The position numbers and the translations under genes are program-made. Source: Rhodonellum sp041748555 (GTDB taxonomy: Bacteria; Bacteroidota; Bacteroidia; Cytophagales; Cyclobacteriaceae). Taken from it: a stretch of DNA of 64,000 nucleotides. The stretch lies in NCBI GenBank assembly GCA_041748555.1, contig JBGTDA010000115.1:3911-67910 (forward strand). Reading direction: 5' to 3'. Positions 9,240-17,786 of this stretch are shown piece after piece. Under the pieces are notes generated by a model. It ran no database searches. It was not told the origin of the DNA and saw only the letters and a list, made by a program, of their open reading frames with translations. Numbering within the stretch: the first letter of the stretch is position 1; each line of letters starts with the position of its first letter.

Positions 9240-9830
9240 ATGGAAATAGAGAAAGAGGATAAAACGAATAAATCCGGCAGGGAAAGAGAAACACTTTTTA
9301 GGACGGTCTATTCAAATCATACCAGTTTGAGGCAAATTGTAGATGGCAAAGCAAATATGATCATCAGCATCAATACCGTTATTATCTCTTCCATAATTGC
9401 CATTTCGGGTTATGGTCTTATTGCTGATAAGCTGGACCTTTATCGCTTCAACATCATTGCGCCCATTGTTCTGATAATGCTTTCCTGTCTTGTTTCAGCC
9501 ATTTTCGCCATTATGGCTGCCCGGCCGAAAATCATAAAAAAAAGTGTGGAAACCAATCCGGCGACAAGACGCAGCTTGCTTTTCTTTGGTGAAATCGCCG
9601 AGTATACCCAGCAGGAATTTATCGGTAAAATGGAGGAACTTTTGAATTCGAGAAAGGATATCTACGAAGAAATGATCATAGACCTTTACAGTCAGGGTGT
9701 AATTCTAAAGCATAAATACAACCTTTTAAGCTATGCCTATCAGGTCATGATGTTTGGGTTTAGCTTCGGAGTTATTGTCTATTTGATATTTCTTGTTTTT
9801 AAATTGGAAACCGCACCTTCATACATGTAG
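9240..9830 (+). CDS. DUF5706 (Pycsar-effector-like) membrane protein
   Basis: A 196-aa protein with three predicted membrane helices (about 41-57, 72-93, 169-187) and a cytoplasmic helical segment between the second and third. The TSLRQIVDGKANMIISINT block, the RP after TM2, the SLLFFGEI motif and the YSQGVILKHKYNLLSYAYQ stretch before TM3 are the hallmarks of DUF5706, the domain of PycTM effectors that depolarise membranes on binding cCMP/cUMP in Pycsar defence. No nucleotidyl cyclase or HD-phosphohydrolase domain is nearby, so this may be a solitary or repurposed member. It lies between two secreted kinase-like paralogues. Confidence 0.65.
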   Translation: MEIEKEDKTNKSGRERETLFRTVYSNHTSLRQIVDGKANMIISINTVIISSIIAISGYGLIADKLDLYRFNIIAPIVLIMLSCLVSAIFAIMAARPKIIKKSVETNPATRRSLLFFGEIAEYTQQEFIGKMEELLNSRKDIYEEMIIDLYSQGVILKHKYNLLSYAYQVMMFGFSFGVIVYLIFLVFKLETAPSYM

Positions 9831-9998
9831 GTTTATCAGTATATTTAGTAAGGACCCTCTCATCTATTTAATCGATTGAAACCAACAATTTTTTTATCCT
9901 ATAGAATGATGATTTTAAATTTTCTCAATTGCTCCCAAACCCGGAAAAGGTAAGGAAGTAATGATGCAGATCAAATCTTTTAATTTAAACTGATTAAT

Positions 9999-11027
9999 AT
10001 GAAACCTTTTATCCATCTACTTATTCTGATTTTTTTTCTCAGTGGTTATGATATAGCTCAGGAAAATGATGTCAGCCCACTTTTTCAAAACGATGAGCCC
10101 TTGGAAGTTAGGCTTACCTACTCTTTCAAATCACTTCGAAAAGATACCAATGATACCCTTTACATGCCAACCCATCTTTCATACAAGGATGAAAATGGTG
10201 TTTGGGATTCTGTTCCGATTGTTCTGAGAACCAGAGGGAATTTTAGAAAAAATCATTGTTATTATCCTCCATTGAGGATTAAGATCAAGAAAAAAAACGG
10301 AAAAGGTAATTTATTCGAAGGCAATAAAAACCTTAAACTTGTTCTTCCCTGTCAAACCACCAGAAATGCAAATGATCTGGTGGTCAAGGAATTCCTTTGT
10401 TACAAGCTATATGAACCGATTACTCCCTATTTTTTCAATTCGAGATTGGTTAATCTGACCTTGACAAACGACAACGGTAAACATTCCAAAGTCCATGAAA
10501 TAAAAGCGTTTTTCATTGAAGATGATGATGTGGTCGCAAAGCGATTTGACAGTAAAATCATGGAAGGAATGCAGATAAATCCGATGTTGCTACAGGATAC
10601 AGCTTCTACAACCCATGATTTTTTCCAGTTTATGATAGCAAATACCGATTGGTCAACTTTTGCACAGCATAATGTAAAAATCATGCATCTGCCGCCAAGA
10701 TCCTATGTTCCTTTGGCATATGATTTTGATATGTCTGGATTGGTAAGTGCACCCTATGCGGTGGTCAGTGACCTGTTGCCGATTAATTCGGTCCGGGATC
10801 GTTTGTATAGGGGTTTTTGTCGAAATGAAGGTTTGTTTGAATATGTGAGATCCGAATATATCCGCATAGAGCCGGAAATATGGGCATCATTCAAAGCTGT
10901 TGAACCTCACCTTAATCAGAGTGACCTATCCTCCATGAGAACTTATATTGAAGAATTTTTTGGAATACTGAAAAATGACAGGAGATTTAAAAGCGAGATT
11001 TTAACCAAGTGTAGGACCAGAGACTGA
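9999..11027 (+). CDS. Secreted CotH-kinase-like protein B
   Basis: Paralogue of the protein at 8006-9106. Signal peptide about residues 1-20, then RTRGNFR (77-83), YYPPLRIKI, NLKLVLPC, ANTDWSTFAQHNVKIM (214-229), AYDFDMSG (240-247), SAPYA and YRGFC (270-274). Motif order and spacing match the CotH-type kinase fold, with the Asp of NTDW as proposed catalytic residue, the Asn of NVK and the YDFD aspartates as metal ligands. At 342 aa it is slightly shorter than its partner, mainly at the C-terminus. It follows the DUF5706 gene by 168 bp on the same strand. The substrate is unknown. Confidence 0.65.
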   Translation: MKPFIHLLILIFFLSGYDIAQENDVSPLFQNDEPLEVRLTYSFKSLRKDTNDTLYMPTHLSYKDENGVWDSVPIVLRTRGNFRKNHCYYPPLRIKIKKKNGKGNLFEGNKNLKLVLPCQTTRNANDLVVKEFLCYKLYEPITPYFFNSRLVNLTLTNDNGKHSKVHEIKAFFIEDDDVVAKRFDSKIMEGMQINPMLLQDTASTTHDFFQFMIANTDWSTFAQHNVKIMHLPPRSYVPLAYDFDMSGLVSAPYAVVSDLLPINSVRDRLYRGFCRNEGLFEYVRSEYIRIEPEIWASFKAVEPHLNQSDLSSMRTYIEEFFGILKNDRRFKSEILTKCRTRD

Positions 11028-11101
11028 GAGGTTGAGTAACCTCTGCCTATTCAGGGATTTTTCATTTATTCGTCACCTTCTTTGATCAATTCTCCTCATA
11101 A

Positions 11102-11130
11102 AAACAGAAGATCCAAAGAACCTTCTGTTT
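11102..11130. terminator. Bidirectional terminator between convergent genes
   Basis: A perfect 9-bp stem (AAACAGAAG at 11102-11110, CTTCTGTTT at 11122-11130) with an 11-nt loop lies between the convergent kinase-like gene and uxaB. On the minus strand the stem is followed by a T5 run, fitting uxaB termination. A second, weaker 7-bp hairpin (AGAGGTT/AACCTCT, 11027-11044) overlaps the stop of the plus-strand gene but lacks a T tract. Confidence 0.6.
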
Positions 11131-11144
11131 CGTTTTCTATGAAT

Positions 11145-12557
11145 CTATGTATAATGGTTTTCATTTAGTCGGATCAGGTTTTCGAGAACGGATTCTTTCA
11201 ATCCCTTATGTTGGTTTAGGTCCATCCCCCAAAATTCTTCTTTGGATAAAGTTTTCGTAACAATGGTTTCGAGGTCATCTTCTTTCCAGATTTCCTGAAA
11301 GAAAGCCAAGACAGGCTTGTCATCCTTCAAAGGAATGAGCTCTCCTTGTGTTTCACCTTTGTAAAACCTGATTAATGCCGCAAAAGCATGAGTCAGGTTC
11401 ATAGGCCATTTTCCTGTTTTTTCATGATAAGCCAGAAGGCTTGGTAATACCCTTACTTTAAATTTGGAAACGGAGTTGAGAGAAATGGAAATAAGCTCAT
11501 GGTGGATAAAGGGATTCATAAATCTATCCAATACATCATTCGCAAATTGCTCAAGCTCCTCTTTTGGCAAATCCAGTGTCGGGATGATTTCATCAAAAAT
11601 AGTTTCTTTAATAAATGCACCAACAGTGGGATTCTCCACAGCCTCCCTTACTGTTCTCAATCCATACAGGTAAGCTACGGGTACCAATGCGGTATGGGCA
11701 CCATTGAGGATTCTGACTTTTCGGGTTCGGTATGGACTCTGGTCTTCAACGAATTTTACTTTCAAATTTGCTTTAGCTGCCGGAAAAATTTCTTCCAACT
11801 CTTCAGGTCCTTCAATTACCCAAAGATGAAATGGCTCCGCCTTAACGACAAGGTTGTCCTCGTAATCCAGATCTTTTTGGATCTTATCAATATCATCTTT
11901 TGGGAATCCCGGTACAATCCTGTCCACAAGCGTATTGCAAAAATAATTGGCTTCATGTATCCAGGCAATAAAGTCTTCTGACAACTGCCAAAGCTGGGCA
12001 TATTGAAGAATACAACCTTTAAGCTGAATACCGTTTTTATCAATCAGCTCGCAAGGAATAATGACCAAACCTTTATCGGGTTCACCATCAAATTTCATAA
12101 ACCTTTGATAAAGCAAAGATGTGAGTTTGCCGGGAAATGTCACCGGAAGTCTGATAAAGCTTTTATCCTCAGGATCAAATGTAATTCCTGCCTCAGTAGT
12201 GTTGGACACAATGAACTTAAGGTCCGGGTTTGCTGCCAATTCCAGGTAAACCTTGTAATCATCGTAGGGATTGATGACAGAATCCACACAGGTAATCAAC
12301 CTGGTTTCCTGAACAGTTTTGCCGTCCTGCAATCCCTGTAAGAGCACGTGGTAAAGACCATGTTGAGCATTGATCATATCTGCCATGCCCTGAGGAATCG
12401 GCTGGATAATTTTTATATTGCCGTTAAATGGGGTTTTTTCGTTCATAACGTCCACCATCCAATCCACAAAACCACGTAAAAAATTTCCTTCACCAAACTG
12501 AATCAACTTAATAGGTCTTTCGGGAGTAGGGGTGGTATGTCTGTTTAATTTCTTCAT
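11145..12557 (-). CDS. uxaB: Tagaturonate reductase (altronate oxidoreductase)
   Basis: NAD-dependent reduction of tagaturonate to altronate in galacturonate catabolism. The 470-aa protein of the mannitol dehydrogenase superfamily opens with the nucleotide-binding segment IKLIQFGEGNFLRGFVDWM and has the family blocks VSNTTEAGI, PCELIDKNG, KVRILNGAHTA and FMNPFIHHE. The ATG at 12557 (MKKLNRHTTP) is chosen over a longer frame to 12602 because alignment with the family begins there. It lies 250 bp behind the LacI gene with a hairpin between, so it likely has its own promoter within the same regulon. Confidence 0.9.
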   Translation of the reverse strand: MKKLNRHTTPTPERPIKLIQFGEGNFLRGFVDWMVDVMNEKTPFNGNIKIIQPIPQGMADMINAQHGLYHVLLQGLQDGKTVQETRLITCVDSVINPYDDYKVYLELAANPDLKFIVSNTTEAGITFDPEDKSFIRLPVTFPGKLTSLLYQRFMKFDGEPDKGLVIIPCELIDKNGIQLKGCILQYAQLWQLSEDFIAWIHEANYFCNTLVDRIVPGFPKDDIDKIQKDLDYEDNLVVKAEPFHLWVIEGPEELEEIFPAAKANLKVKFVEDQSPYRTRKVRILNGAHTALVPVAYLYGLRTVREAVENPTVGAFIKETIFDEIIPTLDLPKEELEQFANDVLDRFMNPFIHHELISISLNSVSKFKVRVLPSLLAYHEKTGKWPMNLTHAFAALIRFYKGETQGELIPLKDDKPVLAFFQEIWKEDDLETIVTKTLSKEEFWGMDLNQHKGLKESVLENLIRLNENHYT

Positions 12558-12713
12558 CTTATGCAGGGTGTTTTTTAGGCTTTGATCAAAATAATAATAC
12601 AAACTTCTACATGATTATCTACTGTAATACTTGTTAAACGCAAAAAATCCAACAGATTCTTTGCCTGACACAAAATTTCGGGTTAAGCCTTCTTTCTGTC
12701 TAATAACTATTTT

Positions 12714-12744
12714 CCTAAAAAAACGAAAGCTATTGGCAAATAGC
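12714..12744 (-). terminator. Possible terminator after the LacI-family gene
   Basis: Read on the minus strand, a 6-bp stem (GCTATT, loop TGCC, AATAGC; plus coordinates 12729-12744) is followed by TTTCG and a T7 run. It lies about 70 bp past the lacI-type stop. The short stem makes it a modest candidate. Confidence 0.4.
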
Positions 12745-12810
12745 AGATACGTATATTTTTACTTTTTAGTTAATGAAACTTGAATTTCTCCCTATCTACT
12801 TTAAAACCCG

Positions 12811-13830
12811 CTATCCCAGAGTTGACTTTCGGATAATCAATTCGGGTTTGAGTACCGTTTTATTTGCACTGAATATTTTGGGATTCGCATTCAACAGATC
12901 AAAGAACGTTTCTGCTGTAACCCGACCCATTGGAATACTCTTTTGGTCAACAGTCGTAATAGGAGGGTCTGTAAATGAGGTGAACGGCTCGTTCCCAAAA
13001 CCTGCAAGTTTTACCTGCCCGGGAACGGAAATTCCTTTTTCCCGCAAAACCTGAAGAGCCCCCATGACAGCATAATCGGAGGAAGAAAATACAGCATCAA
13101 AAGAGATCCCTTTTTCCAAAACATTCATCATGCTGTTTCTGCCGTCTTCCAGCTGCATATTGCTTTCTTCGATGAGTTCAGGGTCAAATGGAATATTGTT
13201 TTCACGAAGGGCATCTTCATATCCACGCATCCTTTCCTTATAAATGTTGATTTTTTTTGGACTTGTAAAATGGACAATCCGCTTGCACCCCTGTTTGATC
13301 AGATGATCCACCGTCTGATATGCCCCAAGGTGATCATCAATGACCACTTGGCTTACATCCAGCTGATTGGTGATCCTATCAAAAAGCACTAAAGGAATTC
13401 CCTTATCAAGCACCTTCTGGAAATGATCAAAGTTCTCGGTGTTTTTTGCTATGGAAGCAATGATACCGTCAACTCTTGCGTTGAGAAGTGCTTCTACAGT
13501 CTGTACTTCTTTCTTATAATCCTCATAAGATTGAGAAATAATGACTTTGTAATCAAGGTTATTTGCGATGTCCTCGATTCCTCTGACTACGGAGGAGAAA
13601 AAATTACGGTTTGCTGTCGGCACAACCACTCCTATCAATTTGCTTTTGCCACTTCTCAAGGCAGATGCAATATGATTGGGCTGGTAATTAAGCTGCTTGG
13701 CCATCTTGATCACCAGTTTTTTGGTGTTATCCGATATCCGGGGATGATCATTGAGCGCACGCGAAACCGTGGAAGCTGTTATGTTGAGCCTTTCTGCAAT
13801 ATCGTGAATAGTGGATTTACCCTTTTCCAT
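12811..13830 (-). CDS. LacI-family transcriptional regulator
   Basis: A 339-aa repressor with an N-terminal LacI helix-turn-helix (TIHDIAERLNITASTVSRAL, residues 7-26, then the NHIASALR hinge) and a periplasmic-binding-protein-like effector domain (about 62-335). Placed between the SDR/kduI genes and uxaB it is the probable uronate sensor. A word shared with a palindrome upstream of kduI occurs about 50 bp before its own start, suggesting autoregulation. The effector is likely a uronate or its keto-deoxy derivative, by context only. Confidence 0.9.
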   Translation of the reverse strand: MEKGKSTIHDIAERLNITASTVSRALNDHPRISDNTKKLVIKMAKQLNYQPNHIASALRSGKSKLIGVVVPTANRNFFSSVVRGIEDIANNLDYKVIISQSYEDYKKEVQTVEALLNARVDGIIASIAKNTENFDHFQKVLDKGIPLVLFDRITNQLDVSQVVIDDHLGAYQTVDHLIKQGCKRIVHFTSPKKINIYKERMRGYEDALRENNIPFDPELIEESNMQLEDGRNSMMNVLEKGISFDAVFSSSDYAVMGALQVLREKGISVPGQVKLAGFGNEPFTSFTDPPITTVDQKSIPMGRVTAETFFDLLNANPKIFSANKTVLKPELIIRKSTLG

Positions 13831-13880
13831 AATTTATTGAATTACCATACTATATTGCTTTCTACCCCTTTACAAAATTC

Positions 13881-13889
13881 ATCGATTGC
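13881..13889. promoter_or_regulatory. Partial LacI-type operator before the regulator gene
   Basis: ATCGATTGC at 13881-13889 repeats three quarters of the 12-bp palindrome at 15753-15764; with the next base the two sites share the 10-mer ATCGATTGCT. It lies 51 bp upstream of the LacI-family start codon, between the SDR stop and the regulator. The central ATCGAT with the CG step is typical of LacI-family operators. One half of the palindrome is degenerate, so affinity would be lower. Confidence 0.4.
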
Positions 13890-13913
13890 TTCGTGATCAT
13901 TTATCAAACTTCA

Positions 13914-14696
13914 TTACTCTCTTGGTTTACCAATGGTTGCCAATAATCCCCCATCAACATAGAGTATCTGTCCATTGACAAAATCACTTGCAGCTGATGC
14001 AAGAAATACTGCTGCACCGCCCAGATCATCAGGATTTCCCCATTTGCCTGCAGGTGTTCGGCTTATGATAAATTCATTCAACGGATTTCCGGGAACACGA
14101 AGTGGGGCAGTTTGATCCGTTGCAAAATAGCCGGGGCCGATTCCGTTGACCTGAATGTTGTATTTTGCCCATTCAGTGGCCAAGTTGCGGGTGAGCATCT
14201 TCAATCCACCTTTTGCTGCTGCATAGGCACTGAGAGTATCCCTTCCCAGTTCACTCATCATGGAGCAAATGTTGACTATTTTTCCTCCACCGTTTTTGAT
14301 CATTGATTTGGCGACAGCCTGGGACATGATAAAAGGCGAAACAAGATCCACGTCAATTACTTTACGGAAATCAGCTGGGTCCATATCAATTGCCGGAACC
14401 CTCTTGATGATACCGGCATTGTTGATCAGAATATCTATTTTCCCAAATTCCTCTACTATTTTTCCGATGTTCTCTGCCACTGCATTTTCGTCCGTTACAT
14501 CAAAAAGATAACCCTTTGTCTTTATCTCTTCGGTAGCATATTGGTGAATTGCCTCTTCCATTTTTGAAGGAGTATGGCCATTAATGACCGACGTGGCTCC
14601 ATGATGAGCCAAAGCTTTCGCCATCGCCATTCCCAATCCATGAGTTCCTCCCGTTACCAAGGCAACTTTTCCACTGAGATCAAATAGGTTTTTCAT
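13914..14696 (-). CDS. kduD: SDR oxidoreductase, KduD / gluconate 5-dehydrogenase type
   Basis: Short-chain dehydrogenase of 260 aa predicted to reduce 2,5-diketo-3-deoxygluconate to 2-keto-3-deoxygluconate, the step after KduI. It has the cofactor motif TGGTHGLGMAMA near residues 15-26, NNAG in the Rossmann core, and the catalytic Ser (NICSMMSELG) followed by YAAAK. The ATG at 14696 (MKNLFDLSGKVALVTGG) is preferred to the upstream ATG at 14723, which would overlap kduI. The stop of kduI lies 13 bp upstream, indicating one operon. Gluconate 5-dehydrogenase is the alternative label; the neighbour favours KduD. Confidence 0.82.
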   Translation of the reverse strand: MKNLFDLSGKVALVTGGTHGLGMAMAKALAHHGATSVINGHTPSKMEEAIHQYATEEIKTKGYLFDVTDENAVAENIGKIVEEFGKIDILINNAGIIKRVPAIDMDPADFRKVIDVDLVSPFIMSQAVAKSMIKNGGGKIVNICSMMSELGRDTLSAYAAAKGGLKMLTRNLATEWAKYNIQVNGIGPGYFATDQTAPLRVPGNPLNEFIISRTPAGKWGNPDDLGGAAVFLASAASDFVNGQILYVDGGLLATIGKPRE

Positions 14697-14709
14697 AGTT
14701 CTGTTTTTT

Positions 14710-15549
14710 TTAAAACAAATCAATTGGAGCGACTAAATCCATATCTCCATAATCCAGATTCTCGCCCGCCATCCCCCAAATGAAAGAATAATTGGAAGTT
14801 CCCGCTCCACTGTGGATTGACCAAGGAGGGGAAATTACGGCTTGATGGTTTTTCATCCAGATATGCCTCGTTTCTTCAGGTTGACCCATATAATGGCAAA
14901 CTGCCTGGTCATCGGTTATTTCAAAATAAAAATAAGCTTCCATTCTTCTGTCATGGGTATGGGCCGGCATGGTATTCCAGACCGAACCTGGTTTCAAAAC
15001 CGTCATTCCCATCTGAAGTTGACAGGTTTCTACTATAGAGTTGACCAGAAGCTTGTAAATTGTTCTGTGGTTTGAATTTTCAAGAGAACCTAATGTAACT
15101 ACCTCCGCATCATCCCAAGTGACCTTTTTTGTTGGATAGTTTTTATGTGCGGGAGCGGAATTGAAATACAGGTAACTGTCTCCTGTAGCGGAAGGATGAA
15201 AAATTACCTCTTTCGATCCTTTGCCAATATATAATGCTTCTTTATGTGCCAGCGTATATGGAGTGCCATCAACGGTTATGGTTGTTTCAGCTCCAATATT
15301 GATGATTCCGATTTCCCGCCTATCCAGAAAATTTTCAGACTTAAGTTGATCTATAGTTTCCAGTTCAAGGCAATGGGAAACAGCATGGATTCCACCCACA
15401 ATAAAACGGTCGTTTAAAGTATAATCCCCATGTATCTGATTTGCCACAAAGAGATTCTCAATCAAAAAATGCTCCCTTAAGGTAGCCGTATCATAATTTT
15501 TCACATCCCTCGGATGGTTGGCGTAAAGGGTTTTTATATAAGTATGCAT
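14710..15549 (-). CDS. kduI: 4-deoxy-L-threo-5-hexosulose-uronate ketol-isomerase
   Basis: Isomerises 5-keto-4-deoxyuronate, the product of unsaturated oligogalacturonides, in the cytoplasm. The 279-aa cupin-type protein shows the family blocks NHPRDVKNYDT at the N-terminus, YIGKGSKEV, and the metal site PAHTHDRRMEAYFYFE, plus SPPWSIHSG with a further His. The ATG at 15549 (MHTYIKTLYA) gives the usual family length; a longer frame to 15579 adds ten atypical residues. It is first in the minus-strand kduI-kduD unit and faces a large regulatory gap. Confidence 0.92.
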   Translation of the reverse strand: MHTYIKTLYANHPRDVKNYDTATLREHFLIENLFVANQIHGDYTLNDRFIVGGIHAVSHCLELETIDQLKSENFLDRREIGIINIGAETTITVDGTPYTLAHKEALYIGKGSKEVIFHPSATGDSYLYFNSAPAHKNYPTKKVTWDDAEVVTLGSLENSNHRTIYKLLVNSIVETCQLQMGMTVLKPGSVWNTMPAHTHDRRMEAYFYFEITDDQAVCHYMGQPEETRHIWMKNHQAVISPPWSIHSGAGTSNYSFIWGMAGENLDYGDMDLVAPIDLF

Positions 15550-15924
15550 CTCACTTTTTTGATGTAATCGTTTGCGCAATATAGTATTATTTAGTTTTAT
15601 TTTTCATCAGTGGCTGCTAAAAAAAAATCATGGAGATAAATAAAGTAAAATTGCATAACATTCTATTAATGTTCCAAATAGAAGTTTATATAGCCGCTTA
15701 TTAAAAAATAAGAGACGATTTCTTTTTATTCTGAAACTTCTTTTATATATATGCAATCGATTGCTCAATCAGAACATATTTTAAATTCAATTCAGTTTTG
15801 AATGCCGGTCATTCCTTCCAGCCCTCCACAACATGATCTTCAAAAGAGCGAAAAAATGAAAACCAAGTATTATCTACCCTTAGTTTTTTCTCCAACTTTA
15901 ATAAGCTATTAAAAAAACAATTCT
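15550..15924. promoter_or_regulatory. Divergent control region of the uronate locus with LacI-type operator
   Basis: This 375-bp AT-rich gap separates kduI (minus) from the VOC/GH28 genes (plus) and holds no gene. It contains one perfect 12-bp palindrome, GCAATCGATTGC at 15753-15764, 204 bp before kduI and 161 bp before the VOC gene. The form (central CG, flanking T/A) fits a LacI-family operator, and part of it recurs ahead of the LacI-family gene. Promoter elements themselves could not be fixed with confidence. Confidence 0.6.
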
Positions 15925-16311
15925 ATGAAATTCGAACATTTTGCATTGAACGTGGAAAAGCCGTTGGAAATGTCAAGCTGGTATGAAAAGTATTTGGGTC
16001 TGACAGTTGTAAAAAAAACGGAAGAAGCTCCCTTTATGATTTTTATGGCGGATAACAGCGGCACTATCATGCTGGAAATCTACTCCAACCCAAAAGGGCC
16101 TATCCTGGATTTTAAAACACAACATCCTTTGGTAGCTCATCTGGCATTTGTTTCCGAAAATCCGACAGCAGACAAAGAAAGATTGATAGCAGCGGGTGCC
16201 ACCTTGTTTTCGGATGAGGTTTTGACCGATGGTTCCCATTTGGTGATGCTTCGGGATCCATGGGGATTGGCGATACAATTCTGTAAAAGAGCAGTCCCAA
16301 TGCTTCGGTAA
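15925..16311 (+). CDS. VOC-family (glyoxalase/bleomycin-resistance fold) protein
   Basis: A 128-aa single-repeat vicinal-oxygen-chelate protein: FEHFALNVEKPLEMSSWYEK at the start, LEIY (metal Glu) near residues 56-59, HLAFVSEN in the second half, and RDPWGLAIQFCKR at the end. It probably binds a metal and a small oxygenated substrate. It is the first plus-strand gene after the operator and lies 57 bp before the GH28 gene, so a role in uronate or aldehyde handling is plausible but unproven. Confidence 0.8.
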   Translation: MKFEHFALNVEKPLEMSSWYEKYLGLTVVKKTEEAPFMIFMADNSGTIMLEIYSNPKGPILDFKTQHPLVAHLAFVSENPTADKERLIAAGATLFSDEVLTDGSHLVMLRDPWGLAIQFCKRAVPMLR

Positions 16312-16368
16312 AGGCTTATAAGTTTTTGGTTAGATAATATGATTTGATTGGTCAAAATTTGAAACTAT

Positions 16369-17775
16369 ATGAAAAACATTTCCAAAATAGGCTTCTTTTT
16401 ATGTATAGGACTTTTATTAGCCTGTTCACAAAATCCCGTTGAGGAACAGGATCCCTGGGATCAATTGCCTGGAATTCTCGCAAAAATCAAACCGCCTGAA
16501 TTTCCGGATATGAACCTGAATATTTTAGACTATGGGGCAAAAGGAAATGGAATCACCGATGCAAGTGAAGCCCTTAGAGTAGCGATTGATGATTGTGCAG
16601 ATGTGGGGGGAGGAAGAGTGATAATTCCTGCGGGTGATTTTCTTACCGGTCCGATTTACCTCAAGAGCCATGTGAATCTTCATCTTGAAAAAGGGGCGAG
16701 GCTGTTGTTCTCCACTGATCCGGATGATTATTTGCCCAATGTATTTACAAGATGGGAAGGTGTGGAGCTGATGAATTATTCACCGTTGATTTATGCCTTT
16801 GAAGAAACTAATATTGCCGTAACCGGTGAGGGAATTCTTGACGGACAGGCCAATGAAACCAACTGGTGGCCATGGAAAGGCAAAGCCGAATACGGCTGGA
16901 AAGAAGGTACTCCGCATCAGGAAGACAAGGATAAAAGACATGCACTTTTTAAAATGGCTGAAGACAATGTTCCTGTAGAGGAAAGAATTTTCGGAGATGG
17001 TTTTTTCCTGAGGCCTCAGTTTGTTCAGCCGTATCGTTGCAAAAATGTGTTGATCCAGGGCGTTACCATCGTCAATTCCCCCATGTGGATTTTAAATCCA
17101 GTTCTTTGTGAAAATGTCACCATTGATGGAGTTAAGGTGATCAGCCACGGACCCAATTCGGATGGTTGTGATCCAGAATCCTCCAAAAATGTCTTGATCA
17201 AAAACACCTTTTTTGATACAGGGGATGATTGTATAGCCATCAAATCAGGCAGAAATGCTGATGGAAGAAGAATCAATGTCCCCAGTGAAAACATCATTGT
17301 CCAAAACTGCAAAATGGCCGATGGCCATGGCGGAGTGGTAATCGGGAGTGAGATTTCAGGTGGAGTCCTAAACGTATTTGCCGAGGATTGTGAAATGAAC
17401 AGTCCAAATCTGGATAGGGTCCTGCGCATCAAAACCAGTTCAATGCGGGGTGGATTGGTTGAAAATATCTATATGAGAAATATAGAAGTGGGTCAGGTAG
17501 CCGAGCAAGTGGTACGCGTCAATATGTTCTATGAAGATTCGGGTGCCTATGTACCGAGCGTAAGGAATATTGTGGTTGAAAACCTTACCGTAGAAAACGG
17601 TGGAAAAGTCGGTATTCTGTTGGAAGGATATGAAAGCTCTCCGGTGGAAAACTTTATTTTAAGAAATGTTGAAATCAAATCGGTAAAGGAAAATTACCGT
17701 TTCTCCAATGTCAAAAACGTTCAATTTGAAAATGTGCGGATAAATGGTGAGGAGATTAAACCAAAAAAAAATTAA
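16369..17775 (+). CDS. GH28 polygalacturonase-like lipoprotein
   Basis: Right-handed beta-helix glycoside hydrolase that cleaves galacturonic-acid linkages in pectin. Residues 1-19 form a lipoprotein signal with lipobox LLAC (C19), so the enzyme is membrane-anchored in the periplasm or on the cell surface. GH28 catalytic motifs are complete: NSDG (263-266), GDD (285-287), GHGG (319-322) and RIK (353-355). At 468 aa it is of the size typical for Bacteroidota exo-acting GH28 enzymes. The next gene, an esterase, starts 11 bp after its stop. Confidence 0.93.
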   Translation: MKNISKIGFFLCIGLLLACSQNPVEEQDPWDQLPGILAKIKPPEFPDMNLNILDYGAKGNGITDASEALRVAIDDCADVGGGRVIIPAGDFLTGPIYLKSHVNLHLEKGARLLFSTDPDDYLPNVFTRWEGVELMNYSPLIYAFEETNIAVTGEGILDGQANETNWWPWKGKAEYGWKEGTPHQEDKDKRHALFKMAEDNVPVEERIFGDGFFLRPQFVQPYRCKNVLIQGVTIVNSPMWILNPVLCENVTIDGVKVISHGPNSDGCDPESSKNVLIKNTFFDTGDDCIAIKSGRNADGRRINVPSENIIVQNCKMADGHGGVVIGSEISGGVLNVFAEDCEMNSPNLDRVLRIKTSSMRGGLVENIYMRNIEVGQVAEQVVRVNMFYEDSGAYVPSVRNIVVENLTVENGGKVGILLEGYESSPVENFILRNVEIKSVKENYRFSNVKNVQFENVRINGEEIKPKKN

Positions 17776-17786
17776 TTTATAAAGTC

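Noticed and set aside
9870..9877. AATCGATT as a further LacI-type operator
   Set aside because: Only the 8-bp core matches, the flanks do not, and the adjacent genes have no link to uronate metabolism.
8006..11027. Complete Pycsar defence system
   Set aside because: A DUF5706 protein is present but no pyrimidine cyclase is adjacent; the neighbours are secreted kinase-like proteins. Only the effector-like domain is claimed.
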